This document shows, piece by piece, positions 17,369 to 25,910 of a DNA stretch of 64,000 bases. The position numbers and the translations under genes are program-made. Positions within the stretch are counted from its first letter, which is position 1, and every line of letters starts with the position of its first letter. The notes below the pieces were generated by a model. It was not told the DNA's origin and ran no database searches. It saw only the letters and a program-made list of their open reading frames with translations. The stretch is from Plantactinospora soyae (GTDB lineage: Bacteria; Actinomycetota; Actinomycetes; Mycobacteriales; Micromonosporaceae), in assembly GCF_014874095.1 (NCBI RefSeq), contig NZ_JADBEB010000001.1:6510001-6574000 (forward strand), given 5' to 3'.

Positions 17369-18130
17369 TCAGCCGAACCGGTCGGCGAGCCGCCGGTAGG
17401 TGGCCGGCAGGGTGGCCCGGACGGCGATCGGCAGGTACATCCAGCGCGGTAGGCACACCTCGTGCCGGCCGCTGAGCATCCCACCGACCAGGGCGGCGGC
17501 GGCACGGTCCGGTGGTACGGGCCGGGGACGTCGACGTGGGTACGGGCGACCCCGGCGAAGGAAGAACGGGGTGTCCACGACCGCCGGAACGAGTTCGGTG
17601 ACCACGATTCCCCGACCGGTCACCTCCTTGCGCAGGCTGTCGGCGAAGACGCTGAGTCCCGCCTTCGTGCCCGCGTACACCGCCTCTTCGCGTACCCCGA
17701 GTCGGCCGGCGATCGAGCCGACGAAGCCGAGATGGCCGGTGCCCCGGGACAGCATGCCGGGCAGCACGGCCCGGGACAGCAGCATCGGGGCGGTCAGGTT
17801 CGCGGCGACCAGGGACTGGATCTCGGCGTCGGTCATCCCGGTGATCGGACCGGCCCAGCCCTGGCCCGCGTTGTTGACCAGGATGTCCACCCGACCGGCG
17901 AGGTCGAGGACCCGGGCGGCCAGGTCGGCGGTCCGGTCCGGGTCGGTGAGGTCGCAGGGGATCGCCGTACCGCCGGAGAGTTCGGCGGCCTCCGCGAGGC
18001 GCTCGGCGTCCCGGCCGCTGAGGTAGACCCGCGCGCCGGCATCGGCCAGTCGTCGGGCCGCCGCCGCGCCGATCCCGGACGAGGCGCCGGTGACCAGGGC
18101 GACGGCACCGTCGAGCCGGCGCGATTTCAT
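17369..18130 (-). CDS. Short-chain dehydrogenase/reductase
   Basis: The chosen start ATG 18130 gives 253 residues; ATG 18148 is possible, and the frame is open still further upstream but reads through repeats. It is a classical SDR with the NAD(P) motif VTGASSGIGAAAARRL, NNAGQG, the catalytic serine in GFVGSIAGRLGV and the YxxxK pair in VYAGTKAGLSVFADSL. A hydrophobic C-terminal region suggests membrane association. The substrate is unknown. It is convergent with hpnH, so although it adjoins the hopanoid operon it is not part of it. Confidence 0.88.
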   Translation of the reverse strand: MKSRRLDGAVALVTGASSGIGAAAARRLADAGARVYLSGRDAERLAEAAELSGGTAIPCDLTDPDRTADLAARVLDLAGRVDILVNNAGQGWAGPITGMTDAEIQSLVAANLTAPMLLSRAVLPGMLSRGTGHLGFVGSIAGRLGVREEAVYAGTKAGLSVFADSLRKEVTGRGIVVTELVPAVVDTPFFLRRGRPYPRRRPRPVPPDRAAAALVGGMLSGRHEVCLPRWMYLPIAVRATLPATYRRLADRFG

Positions 18131-18185
18131 ACCGGTAGTGTGGCCCATCCGGTGCCGGCGTACGCCTCGGAGCGCCGAATGCGCC

Positions 18186-18302
18186 CGGACGGCATCGGGC
18201 CGGACGGCATCCCGCCGCGCCGGACCCTCGGGGTTTGCTCGGACGGCATCCGCTTGGTGCGCCCGGGCGGTAGCCGGGTGTTGCTGCGCCCCGGACGGCA
18301 TC
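18186..18302. repeat. Four copies of CGGACGGCATC upstream of the SDR gene
   Basis: Identical 11-mers start at 18186, 18201, 18240 and 18292, each embedded in related GC-rich text. They lie in the 185-bp gap between the start of the SDR gene and the 3' end of the Scr1-type regulator. The spacing is irregular, so this is not a CRISPR array; it could be a protein-binding cluster or a slippage product. Confidence 0.5.
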
Positions 18303-18333
18303 CGGTTGTTGCTATGCCGGCAGACGGCGTTGG

Positions 18334-19314
18334 TCAGGAGCCGGTGGATTCCAGGGCGCGCTGGGTGGCCCGGAGGAACGTCGGGGTGTCGGCCGGCGAG
18401 TTGGCCTCGACGCACAGCCGCTCCATCGCCGCGGCGTAGTAGTCCACGTCGTCGCGCTTGTCGAGGTAGAGCGCGCTGGTGAGCTGTTCCATGTAGACCA
18501 CGTCGGGCAGTTCCTGGTCGGGGAACCGGAGCAGGCTGAACGCGCCTCCGGCCGCGGCGTGCCCACCGGCCAGGAAGGGGATCACCTGCACGGTGACGTT
18601 GGGCAGCTTGGCTACCTCGATGAGGTGCGCGATCTGGCCCCGCATCACGTCGAGGCCGCCGATCGGTCGGCGCAGCGCCGCCTCGTCCACCACGACCCAC
18701 AGTTGCGGGGCGCCGGGTCGGATCAGCACCTTCTGCCGGTCCATCCGCAGCTCGACCCGACGGTTGATCTCCTCTTCCGGGGCGCCGTCGTGGGCGAGCA
18801 GCACCACGGCACGGGCGTACTCCCGGGTCTGGAGCAGACCGGGGATGTACTGGACCTCGTACGTCCGGATCAGGGCGGCCGAGGCCTCCAGCCCGAGGTA
18901 CGACTGGAACCAGTGCGGCAGGACGTCGCCGTACCGGTGCCACCATCCCGGGGTGTTGGCCTGGCGGGCGAGGGCGAGCAGCGAGGCCCGCTCGGCCTCG
19001 TCGGTGACCTGGTAGAGGGTCAGCAGGTCCGCGACGTCGCGCTCCTTGAATCCCACGCGGCCCAGCTCCATCCGGCTGATCTTGGAACCGGACGAGCGGA
19101 TTTCCCAGCCCGCGTCGTCGCGGCTGACGCCTCGGGCCTCACGCAACTTGCGTAGCTGGCTGCCGAGCAGGATGCGCAGCACGGTCGGGCCGCCGGCCAT
19201 CGCGGCGTCGGCGGCAGCCCCACCCGCATAGACCGGCCCGTCGCCGAGGGCTGACGCGGTGTCGGCCACCTCGCCGTCCGGGACGGAACCATGGCCGGAT
19301 GGAGCCATTGTCAC
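18334..19314 (-). CDS. XRE-family regulator with DUF5753 (Scr1/WhiJ-like)
   Basis: The start GTG at 19314 has GGAGG six bases upstream and is better placed than the ATG at 19308; it gives 326 residues. A helix-turn-helix occupies about residues 45-100 (LGSQLRKLREARGVSRDDAG and EIRSSGSKISRMELGR). The DUF5753 domain follows with LPHWFQSYLGLEASA, IPGLLQTREYARAV and the C-terminal TSALYLDKRDDVDYYA. Such proteins usually pair with a small DUF397 protein, as here 210 bp upstream. The partners modulate development or act like a toxin-antitoxin pair in streptomycetes; the role here is not established. Confidence 0.9.
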   Translation of the reverse strand: MTMAPSGHGSVPDGEVADTASALGDGPVYAGGAAADAAMAGGPTVLRILLGSQLRKLREARGVSRDDAGWEIRSSGSKISRMELGRVGFKERDVADLLTLYQVTDEAERASLLALARQANTPGWWHRYGDVLPHWFQSYLGLEASAALIRTYEVQYIPGLLQTREYARAVVLLAHDGAPEEEINRRVELRMDRQKVLIRPGAPQLWVVVDEAALRRPIGGLDVMRGQIAHLIEVAKLPNVTVQVIPFLAGGHAAAGGAFSLLRFPDQELPDVVYMEQLTSALYLDKRDDVDYYAAAMERLCVEANSPADTPTFLRATQRALESTGS

Positions 19315-19523
19315 GTGTTGCCTCCGCATGCTCGACGCAGCCCGCCGGGGGCTGGGCCCAAATCCGTCGGTAAGCATGCCATGGCATGACGGTGAGGAGG
19401 GTAGACCGACCGCGCTATTTTTCTCGACCGTCGTCCAGCCGGTGGGCCTGAAGGTGTGGAGTAGAACGGGGCCGGTGTCGGCGGCCGGGGTGCGGGGGCA
19501 CCCTGGACGCCGAGGAACCGGCG

Positions 19524-19763
19524 CTACTGGATGAGGTGATCGAAGTCGCCGTCCCGGGCGCCGAGGATGAAGGCGGCGATCTCGTCGGTCGTGTAGATCA
19601 GCGCCGGTCCGTCGGGGTCGCGCGAGTTCCGGATGGCGATGCCGGCGCCGCCGGGCAGCTCGGCCATCTCGACGCAGTTTCCGCTTGGGTTGCTGCGCCG
19701 GCTCTTCTTCCACGCGACAGCGGGTAGCTCGCCGGTGGACATGCCGTTGTAGGTCTGATTCAT
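19524..19763 (-). CDS. DUF397 small protein
   Basis: The 79-residue protein matches the DUF397 pattern: AVAWKKSRRSNPSGNCVEMA near the start, then IAIRNSRDPDGPALIYTTDE and FILGARDGDFDH. The family is actinobacterial and is nearly always next to an XRE/DUF5753 gene, as in the whiJ locus. The start ATG 19763 is used; a second in-frame ATG at 19742 gives the more usual N terminus. No clear ribosome-binding site precedes either one. Confidence 0.88.
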   Translation of the reverse strand: MNQTYNGMSTGELPAVAWKKSRRSNPSGNCVEMAELPGGAGIAIRNSRDPDGPALIYTTDEIAAFILGARDGDFDHLIQ

Positions 19764-20225
19764 CGGAGTCTTTCTGGAGATCCCGGATGGCTGGTGGTGG
19801 GCGTCGCGTAGGCCCGGCTGTGCAGATCCCTCCCCGTGGACGCGTCCTCAGCCGTGACGGTGGGTGGCACCGTCGTCAGGCCACGTCTGCATGACCATCT
19901 GCACGTGCATTCGCTCTTGCGCCTGCACCTGACAGCGAGCATGATAGCGCTTGTAAGGGTGTGTCCGTTTGTTCACTTTTCGTGACGGAGGCGGGGAGCC
20001 ATTGCCAGCGCAGCGGCAGTGTTGGAGAGCAGGTGGGAGCGCCTTTATGCCCGCCGGCCTGGGCAGATGGTCGCCAACACATCGCAACGAAGCGGTTCCG
20101 GCCCGTGCTGGGGTAGGCGAACTTCGATCACGGACAGTCATGAACGCGACCCCGCTACCAGCCTTCGGACAGGGTGGCGGTCCGTCCCGCGACCCGTCCC
20201 GGGCCTCCTGAAGGGACACACCACA
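19764..20225. other. 462-bp divergent intergenic region
   Basis: This is the gap between the DUF397 gene and the GGDEF gene. It has lower GC around 19935-19990 (GCATGATAGCGCTTGTAAGG, then GTTTGTTCACTTTTCGTGAC), where divergent promoters are likely. Frames open through it into the GGDEF gene have no ribosome-binding site and unnatural composition. No RNA gene or repeat was recognised. Confidence 0.4.
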
Positions 20226-21014
20226 GTGGACCCCTTCACCCTCGCGGCCGGCGCTGCCGCGGTAGCGGGATTCGGCGCGGCCTGGCGGATGCGCAGCCGG
20301 GTCCGGACGGCAGAGGCCGAGGTGGTGCGACTCCGCGAGGAACTCCAGGCGGAGCGGCACGCGGCCAGCCACGATCCGCTGACCGGGCTGCCGAACCGAC
20401 GGGCCTTCTACCAGATCGGTGCCGCCCTGGTCGCCGACCCCGGCCGGCCGCCACTGGTCGCGGTGGTCCTCGACCTCGACGACTTCAAGCAGATCAACGA
20501 CCGCTTCGGCCACGCCGCCGGCGACCAGGTGCTGATCGCGGTCGCCTGGCGATTCGCCGCGTACGCCGGCAACGACAACCTGGTCGCCCGGCTCGGCGGC
20601 GACGAGTTCGCCGGACTGCTGACCGGGGTCCGGAGCGACGGGCGCTGGCTGCACCAGGCCGCGCGACGGTTGGCCGAGGTCGTGTCGGCGCCGATCCAAC
20701 TCGCCGAACGGGATCTGCGGGTGACGGCCTCGATCGGCCTCGCCCCGGTGCACGGTTGTGCCCAACTGGCCGAGGCGCTGAACCTGGCCGACGCCGCGAT
20801 GTACCGGGTGAAGACCGGCCGGGGCCGGCTGTCCCGGGTCGACGACAGCGGCTCGGTCGCCGTCCGGGCCGCCGGGCCGCTGCCATCCCGCTGTGCGCCG
20901 GCCACCGCGCCGTTCAGCTTGCCGGGCACCCTGGCCGGCCGGCTACCGGGTACGTCAACCGTGCCGCGTGAACTGATTGAGACGACACCGGGCGCCGAGT
21001 CAGGAGGGCAGTGA
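20226..21014 (+). CDS. GGDEF-domain diguanylate cyclase
   Basis: GTG 20226, with GAAGGGA upstream, gives 262 residues. One N-terminal membrane helix (VDPFTLAAGAAAVAGFGAAW) is followed by a short coiled coil (VRTAEAEVVRLREELQAER) and a GGDEF domain from about residue 45: DPLTGLPNRRAFY, the metal-binding DLDDFKQINDRFGHAAGD and an intact LGGDEFAG active site. It should make cyclic di-GMP. The residues ahead of GGDEF (GNDNLVARL) do not form an RxxD inhibitory site, so product inhibition may be absent. No EAL domain is attached. It is coupled to the small gene that follows. Confidence 0.88.
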   Translation: MDPFTLAAGAAAVAGFGAAWRMRSRVRTAEAEVVRLREELQAERHAASHDPLTGLPNRRAFYQIGAALVADPGRPPLVAVVLDLDDFKQINDRFGHAAGDQVLIAVAWRFAAYAGNDNLVARLGGDEFAGLLTGVRSDGRWLHQAARRLAEVVSAPIQLAERDLRVTASIGLAPVHGCAQLAEALNLADAAMYRVKTGRGRLSRVDDSGSVAVRAAGPLPSRCAPATAPFSLPGTLAGRLPGTSTVPRELIETTPGAESGGQ

Positions 21015-21016
21015 AT

Positions 21017-21298
21017 ATGCCAGTACCCACCGTGGATCCGCACCGACGCGACCCGGCCGAAATCGATTCCGCCGCCAGTTACCGACCGACCGACCCGGTC
21101 TGGGTCTACCGGTCCGGCACCTGGCGGGCCGGCGTGGTCGAGGCCGCGTCGGCGCTCGCCGCCACGGTCACCTACCGACCGAACAGCGCCCGGGGAACCG
21201 GCGTCGACACGCTGACCGCCCAGTACATGATCCGCCGGGCCGACCCCGACCCGTTGCTCGACGGCGAGTCGAACATCCAGACCGTCGGGAGGCGCTGA
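21017..21298 (+). CDS. Small hypothetical protein
   Basis: AGGAGGG at 21002-21008 is eight bases from ATG 21017, which is therefore preferred over the GTG at 21011 that overlaps the GGDEF stop. The 93-residue product is soluble and has no recognised domain. Its middle part (DPVWVYRSGTWRAGVVEAAS, then ATVTYRPNSARGTGVDTL) looks like a small beta barrel of SH3 or Tudor type. Tight coupling to the diguanylate cyclase gene suggests a related role, but nothing in the sequence shows c-di-GMP binding. Confidence 0.65.
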   Translation: MPVPTVDPHRRDPAEIDSAASYRPTDPVWVYRSGTWRAGVVEAASALAATVTYRPNSARGTGVDTLTAQYMIRRADPDPLLDGESNIQTVGRR

Positions 21299-21328
21299 GC
21301 GGCGCGTCGTCGGGCGGCGGTACGGGCA

Positions 21329-21736
21329 TCAGCGTGCCCGGCGTCGCCGCCCCAGGAGAGCGCCGATCCCGGCCACCACGCCGGTACCGAACAGCGAACC
21401 GATCGCGACGAGTGCGGTGCCGATGGGCCAGAGCCCGTCGCTGTCCGCGTCGGTCGCGGCGTCCACTCCGAACGACACGGTGAGTACCACCGACACCACC
21501 AGGCTGGCCAGCAGGGGCCGGCCCCGTCGACCGGCCTCGAAGACGAGCAGGGCCAGCACCAGCCCGAGGCCGATGACCTGCCAGGCCTGATAGGGCCCGG
21601 TCTGCGCTCCCGTCACCGGATCGATGTCCTTGTGCTGGTCCCAGCCGAGAAACGCCCAGTAGACGAGCGCGGTGGCACCGGCGAGCGCCACCGTCCAGAG
21701 GGGCGCGGACGGGCGTGACTGCCGTACGTCGGTCAT
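21329..21736 (-). CDS. Hypothetical membrane protein
   Basis: ATG 21736 gives 135 residues with four hydrophobic segments (LWTVALAGATALVYWAFLGW, a helix around LGLVLALLVFEAG, LLASLVVSVVLTVSF, and IGSLFGTGVVAGIGALLG) and a basic C-terminal tail RRRRAR. No enzyme motif is visible. It is convergent with the small gene downstream of the GGDEF protein. The function is unknown. Confidence 0.65.
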   Translation of the reverse strand: MTDVRQSRPSAPLWTVALAGATALVYWAFLGWDQHKDIDPVTGAQTGPYQAWQVIGLGLVLALLVFEAGRRGRPLLASLVVSVVLTVSFGVDAATDADSDGLWPIGTALVAIGSLFGTGVVAGIGALLGRRRRAR

Positions 21737-21926
21737 GTCGTCGACTCTTACCCAACCCGGCCGTCCTGGCACGAGTACGCCTACTCAGCCTGAGCCCGTA
21801 GCGTTCGGCGTGAATCGTTTCATCACGCTCTAATAGGAATAATCCCCATCTTCTTGATGTATCGGGTGTTACGGTCCAACTCAGTAGCGCTCTCTGCATC
21901 GAGTCGAACCTGGGGAGAGGCCGGAC

Positions 21927-22868
21927 ATGCCTAGCCAAGAGGTCGCCCGAGACGTCAAATCTCCGTCCCGGACCAGAGGAAAGCGCCCCGATCCGACCTC
22001 CGGTGTATCAGTGCCGGATCTGGTCAGGTACCGGGCGGCGGTGGCGGATCTGCTGATCGAGGTGGCGGGACACGCCGGCCCCGACGACCTGCCCAAGCTC
22101 GAGACGATCCTGACCGACCGGATGACCGGTCCCGAACTCGGTACCGTGCTCGGCACCCTGCCCGGCGGTGCCGCCGAGGCCGCCGCGCGGCTGCGCCTCG
22201 AGGTCCGCGACTACCGCCCGAACAACCGCAGCTCGGCCCGGGACCTGTCCGCCCTGATCAGGATCTACCTGCTGTCCCGGATCGACATCATGTGGTGGGG
22301 ACACCTGCCGGGCTACCCGACCGACGCCACGCTCTGGAACTCGCCGGACCTGGTCGACCTCGACGCGCTGCGACGCAGCGGACTGCTCCGGTTCCGGTAC
22401 CGCCGGCAGGCCGAGGGACTGGTCAGCCGGGCTGCCCGGGCGGTGGAACGCCGGGTCTGGCCGCACCGGACACCACACACGGCGGGACTCCGGTTCGCCC
22501 GTACCCGTCCGGAGGTGGTCGCCCTGCTGAACCAGCTCGCGGTCGACTTCGCCCGACGACGTACCGGCCGTACGCCGCCGCTCTGGGTGACCAGCCTCGC
22601 GCGCAGCCTCGAACACCAGCACCGGCTCCGCGCACTCGGGTACGCGGCGATGCTGCCGAGTGGACACTGCCTTGGCTACGCGGTGGACATCGAGATGTCG
22701 TGGTTCCGCCGGTTCGACGCACACGGACTGCTGGCCGCCCTACTGCTGGAACGGCAGGGCTGGGGCGACGTGAACGTGATCGACGAGGGACAGGCCTGGC
22801 ACGTCTGTGTCAGCCCGCGCGCCGCCAGCCGGCTCCGGCGCGACTTCCGTACCGCACTGGGGGGTTGA
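21927..22868 (+). CDS. M15/DUF5715-like peptidase-fold protein
   Basis: The 313-residue protein lacks a signal peptide. Residues 246-257 read SGHCLGYAVDIE, matching the SxHxxGxAxD zinc site of D-Ala-D-Ala carboxypeptidase-type (M15) proteins, and WHVCVS near residue 291 could supply the second histidine. The N-terminal 190 residues are helical and basic and not assigned. DUF5715 proteins share this pattern. It is five bases upstream of an asparagine synthetase gene and so in an operon with it. A cytoplasmic M15-like hydrolase is unusual: either it acts on precursors inside the cell, or it is exported by a route not visible here. Confidence 0.65.
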   Translation: MPSQEVARDVKSPSRTRGKRPDPTSGVSVPDLVRYRAAVADLLIEVAGHAGPDDLPKLETILTDRMTGPELGTVLGTLPGGAAEAAARLRLEVRDYRPNNRSSARDLSALIRIYLLSRIDIMWWGHLPGYPTDATLWNSPDLVDLDALRRSGLLRFRYRRQAEGLVSRAARAVERRVWPHRTPHTAGLRFARTRPEVVALLNQLAVDFARRRTGRTPPLWVTSLARSLEHQHRLRALGYAAMLPSGHCLGYAVDIEMSWFRRFDAHGLLAALLLERQGWGDVNVIDEGQAWHVCVSPRAASRLRRDFRTALGG

Positions 22869-22873
22869 TCGTC

Positions 22874-24457
22874 ATGTGTGGACTCGCCCTCGTCCTCGGC
22901 CCCGGCGCCGACCGGCCCACCTTCCACCGGATGATGGCGGCGCTCGCGCCGCGCGGAGACCTGGCGGAGACCCGGCTCGACAGCGATCTGCTGGCCGGGG
23001 TCCAGCGGTTGCGAATCGTCGACCGGGAGCACGCGGTGCAGCCCTGGCGCTCGGCGGACGGCCGCTGGCTGCTCTGCTACAACGGCGAGATCTTCAACCA
23101 CCGCGAACTCGCCGCCGAACTCGACCGGCTCGGCCGCCCGCTGCGGACCGCGAGCGACACCGAGGTCGTCCTGGAAGCCTTCCTGGCCTGGGGGCCGGAC
23201 GCGGTCACCCGGTTGCGCGGCGAGTTCGCCTTCGCGATCGCGGACACCGCGACCGCACGGGTCTACCTGGCCCGCGACACGCTGGGAGTGAAACCGCTCT
23301 ACTGGTCACGCCACCTCCGTCGGCTGCACGTCGCCTCCGAGGTCAAGGCCCTGGTGCCGGTCGGCGCCCCGATCACCGAGGTGCCACCGGGGCACCACGG
23401 CTGGGCCGACGCCGTCGCCGGGCCGGACCTGGTGCCCTACGTGGACCTGTCCCGGCTCGGCTCGGGACCACGGATCAGCGATCCCGAGGAGGCGGCCGGG
23501 CTGGTCCGCGAGGCCCTGGCGGAGAGCATCCGGGTCCGGGTCGACACCGACCTCACCGTCGGGGTGATCCTCTCCGGCGGGCTGGACAGCACCCTCGCGC
23601 TGCTGCACGTCCGGCAGATGCACCACGACTGCGTGGCGTTCACCATCGGCACCCCCGACAGCGAGGACCTGGGCTACGCCCGTCGGCTCACCGCCGACCT
23701 CGGGGTGCACCACGAGGTGATCGAGCTGAACCCCCGGACCATCCGGCTCGAAGAGGTCCGGGAGGCCATCCGGATCTCCGAACTCACCGAATACGGCGAC
23801 ATCATCAACGCGGTGGTCTCGGTGCCGCTGTTCCGGCGGGTGCGGGACCTCGGCGTCCGGGTGGTGCTCACCGGCGACGGCTCGGACGAACTCTTCGGCG
23901 GCTATCCGATGTACCACCAGGTCGGCCCCGAGGCGGCCCGCCGGCTCTTCCTCCACAAGATCCGCAACCTCTGTCGTACGGAGTTGCAGCGGGTCGACCG
24001 GGCCAGCCTCGGGCACGGGGTGGAGACCCGGGTACCGTTCCTCGACCCCGCGCTGGTGGAGTTGGCGATGCGGATGCCGGTCGACCTGAAGATGCGGGAC
24101 GGCCAGGAGAAGTGGATCCTCCGGCACGCCTTCGCCGACATGCTGCCGGACTACATCCGCGATCGGCCGAAGAATCCGATGTCGTACTCGTCGGGTCTGC
24201 ACGAGCGGGCCCGGCTCTACAAGCCGCTCTTCGCCCGCCAGTACCGCTCCTTCGGCTACGAACTGCTGGAGCCGGTACGCCGGGACTTCGACACCGTACT
24301 GATGCGCTGCGACCACGACCTGGACCGGGCCGTCGCCGAGGGGGCCGCCCGGCCGGACTACACGGTGTTCGAACACGCCCGGGACCTGGCCGGAGCGGCA
24401 AAGTGGAACGTCGCTCCGGCGCTGCGCCGGCTGACCGGCTCCGGCCGGCAGAGCTGA
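22874..24457 (+). CDS. asnB: Asparagine synthetase (glutamine-hydrolysing) family
   Basis: The 527-residue class II amidotransferase has Cys2 as nucleophile (MCGLALVLGP), the glutaminase motifs YNGEIFNHREL and LRGEFAFAIADTA, and the synthetase PP-loop SGGLDSTLALLHVRQ near residue 235, with GDGSDELFGGYPMYH and GVETRVPFLDPALVE later. Length fits AsnB (about 520-550). Homologues include true asparagine synthetases and amidases of cell-wall precursors (LtsA) and peptides. Coupling to an M15-like gene suggests a peptidoglycan or peptide substrate, but a plain asparagine synthetase cannot be excluded. Confidence 0.88.
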   Translation: MCGLALVLGPGADRPTFHRMMAALAPRGDLAETRLDSDLLAGVQRLRIVDREHAVQPWRSADGRWLLCYNGEIFNHRELAAELDRLGRPLRTASDTEVVLEAFLAWGPDAVTRLRGEFAFAIADTATARVYLARDTLGVKPLYWSRHLRRLHVASEVKALVPVGAPITEVPPGHHGWADAVAGPDLVPYVDLSRLGSGPRISDPEEAAGLVREALAESIRVRVDTDLTVGVILSGGLDSTLALLHVRQMHHDCVAFTIGTPDSEDLGYARRLTADLGVHHEVIELNPRTIRLEEVREAIRISELTEYGDIINAVVSVPLFRRVRDLGVRVVLTGDGSDELFGGYPMYHQVGPEAARRLFLHKIRNLCRTELQRVDRASLGHGVETRVPFLDPALVELAMRMPVDLKMRDGQEKWILRHAFADMLPDYIRDRPKNPMSYSSGLHERARLYKPLFARQYRSFGYELLEPVRRDFDTVLMRCDHDLDRAVAEGAARPDYTVFEHARDLAGAAKWNVAPALRRLTGSGRQS

Positions 24458-24497
24458 CGCCCCACCGGCCGGAGTACGTCCCGACAGGACCGACCGC

Positions 24498-25910
24498 TCA
24501 GTCCTCGTCCCAGTTGTCGATCTCGCCGCTGGGCGCCCCTGGGTCGGCGATCTCGCCGGTGCCGAGGATCGCCCCGGTGCCGTCCACCGCCTCCAGGACC
24601 AGCCCATCGGCGCCCGGCACCGTCAACTGCACGCCCCCGTCCCGCACCTGGACCCGGGACACCTCGCGGCCGTCGCGCATGGCGCGTACCTCGGTGGCTC
24701 CGGACGGGGCGACGACCAGCAGTCTGGTGCTGTCCCGCCCGGGTGCCGGTTCCTGGTCGAGGTGGACCCCGAGCACCCGGCCCGCGCCGCCGGGGTCGGT
24801 CCGGGCGTGGAAGTGCACCGTACTGGTGATGACGCCGTCGGGCGTCGGCGCGTCGTGGACGACCGCGACCAGGCCCAGCCATCCGCCACCGACCGCCGGG
24901 GCGGTCAGCACCATGGTGTCGCCCTCGCCGGCACCACCGACTCCGGTCGTCCGGCCGATCCAGAGCACGGTGGGCAGTGCGGTGACGGTGTATCCCCAAC
25001 TGCCGACGGCGCTGCTCAACTCTCCCCGGGCCTTCGCCTCGTCCATCTTTCCCCGGACCCGGGACATCGCGGTCGCGAACTGCTCGTCGGTGACACCCTC
25101 CGGCGCCGTCGAGCCGGGACTGGGAAACTGCTGTCGGATCACGCCGTCGCAACTCACCCGGAACCACTCCGGCCGCACCGCACCGGGAGGTCGGACCAGG
25201 TAGGAGCCGGTCGGTTCCGGTGTCCAGGTATCCAACGAGGTCATCGGGGCGGCGGCGAGGACACAGCCCTCGGGTGCGACGCCGACGTATCCCAACTCGT
25301 CCGGCTTGTCGAGAAAGCCGAGCGTGAGGCTCTCGTAGGGTGCCAACCCGTCGCCAGCACCCCGCTCGGCGGCGGTCCGGCCGAGCTCCTGCGCACCGGC
25401 ACCCTGGTCCGCCACCATCCAGGTCAGGTCGTTCGGCCAGTCGCCGCGGGGTACGGGCTCGGCCCGGACGAACGCGGCGAGCGCGACCCGGTGTGGGCCC
25501 ACGTCGTCGACGAACAGCACCCGTACCTCCTGGACCGGTTCGGTCAGCCGGTCGAACCGGCCGGCGCGCTGCTCTGCCATCAGGGTGTCGGCGAGTGTCG
25601 CGACGTAGCCGGCGTCGGCGCCGACCGTACCGCGCGGTTCGGACCGGGCCAGCCGATCTCCCCAGGCCAGCGTGTTCTCCCAGGGCTCCTGGGTGGCGGC
25701 CGGCGGTGCGTCGGACCAGCCGCCCGGCCCGGTACCGGCAATGGCCACCCCGGTGGCCGCGACCAGGACCACCGCGCAGAACGTACCGGTGATCGCCCGC
25801 CGCCGGCCCCGGCGGTGCCGGGCCAGCACCCGGCCGTACGGATCCGGTCGCGGTGTCAGGTCCTCGGTCATCTCGGTCAACAGCCGACCGATCCGCTGGT
25901 CAGGCACCAT
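24498..25910 (-). CDS. Single-pass membrane protein, putative sigma-factor partner
   Basis: The 470-residue protein has a basic cytoplasmic N terminus (about 40 residues), one helix (ITGTFCAVVLVAATGVAIAG) and a long extracytoplasmic domain of beta character without a recognised fold. Its ATG at 25910 overlaps the sigma-factor stop by 11 bases. The arrangement resembles SigE-family sigma factor/anti-sigma pairs, but the N terminus has no zinc-binding HxxxCxxC motif. It might instead be a membrane sensor regulated with the sigma factor. Confidence 0.7.
   Translation of the reverse strand: MVPDQRIGRLLTEMTEDLTPRPDPYGRVLARHRRGRRRAITGTFCAVVLVAATGVAIAGTGPGGWSDAPPAATQEPWENTLAWGDRLARSEPRGTVGADAGYVATLADTLMAEQRAGRFDRLTEPVQEVRVLFVDDVGPHRVALAAFVRAEPVPRGDWPNDLTWMVADQGAGAQELGRTAAERGAGDGLAPYESLTLGFLDKPDELGYVGVAPEGCVLAAAPMTSLDTWTPEPTGSYLVRPPGAVRPEWFRVSCDGVIRQQFPSPGSTAPEGVTDEQFATAMSRVRGKMDEAKARGELSSAVGSWGYTVTALPTVLWIGRTTGVGGAGEGDTMVLTAPAVGGGWLGLVAVVHDAPTPDGVITSTVHFHARTDPGGAGRVLGVHLDQEPAPGRDSTRLLVVAPSGATEVRAMRDGREVSRVQVRDGGVQLTVPGADGLVLEAVDGTGAILGTGEIADPGAPSGEIDNWDED

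Noticed and set aside
22874-24457. Lasso-peptide cyclase instead of asparagine synthetase
   Set aside because: The N-terminal glutaminase domain with Cys2 is complete, and no precursor, RRE or transglutaminase-like protease gene lies beside it. The M15-like neighbour is not a lasso protease.
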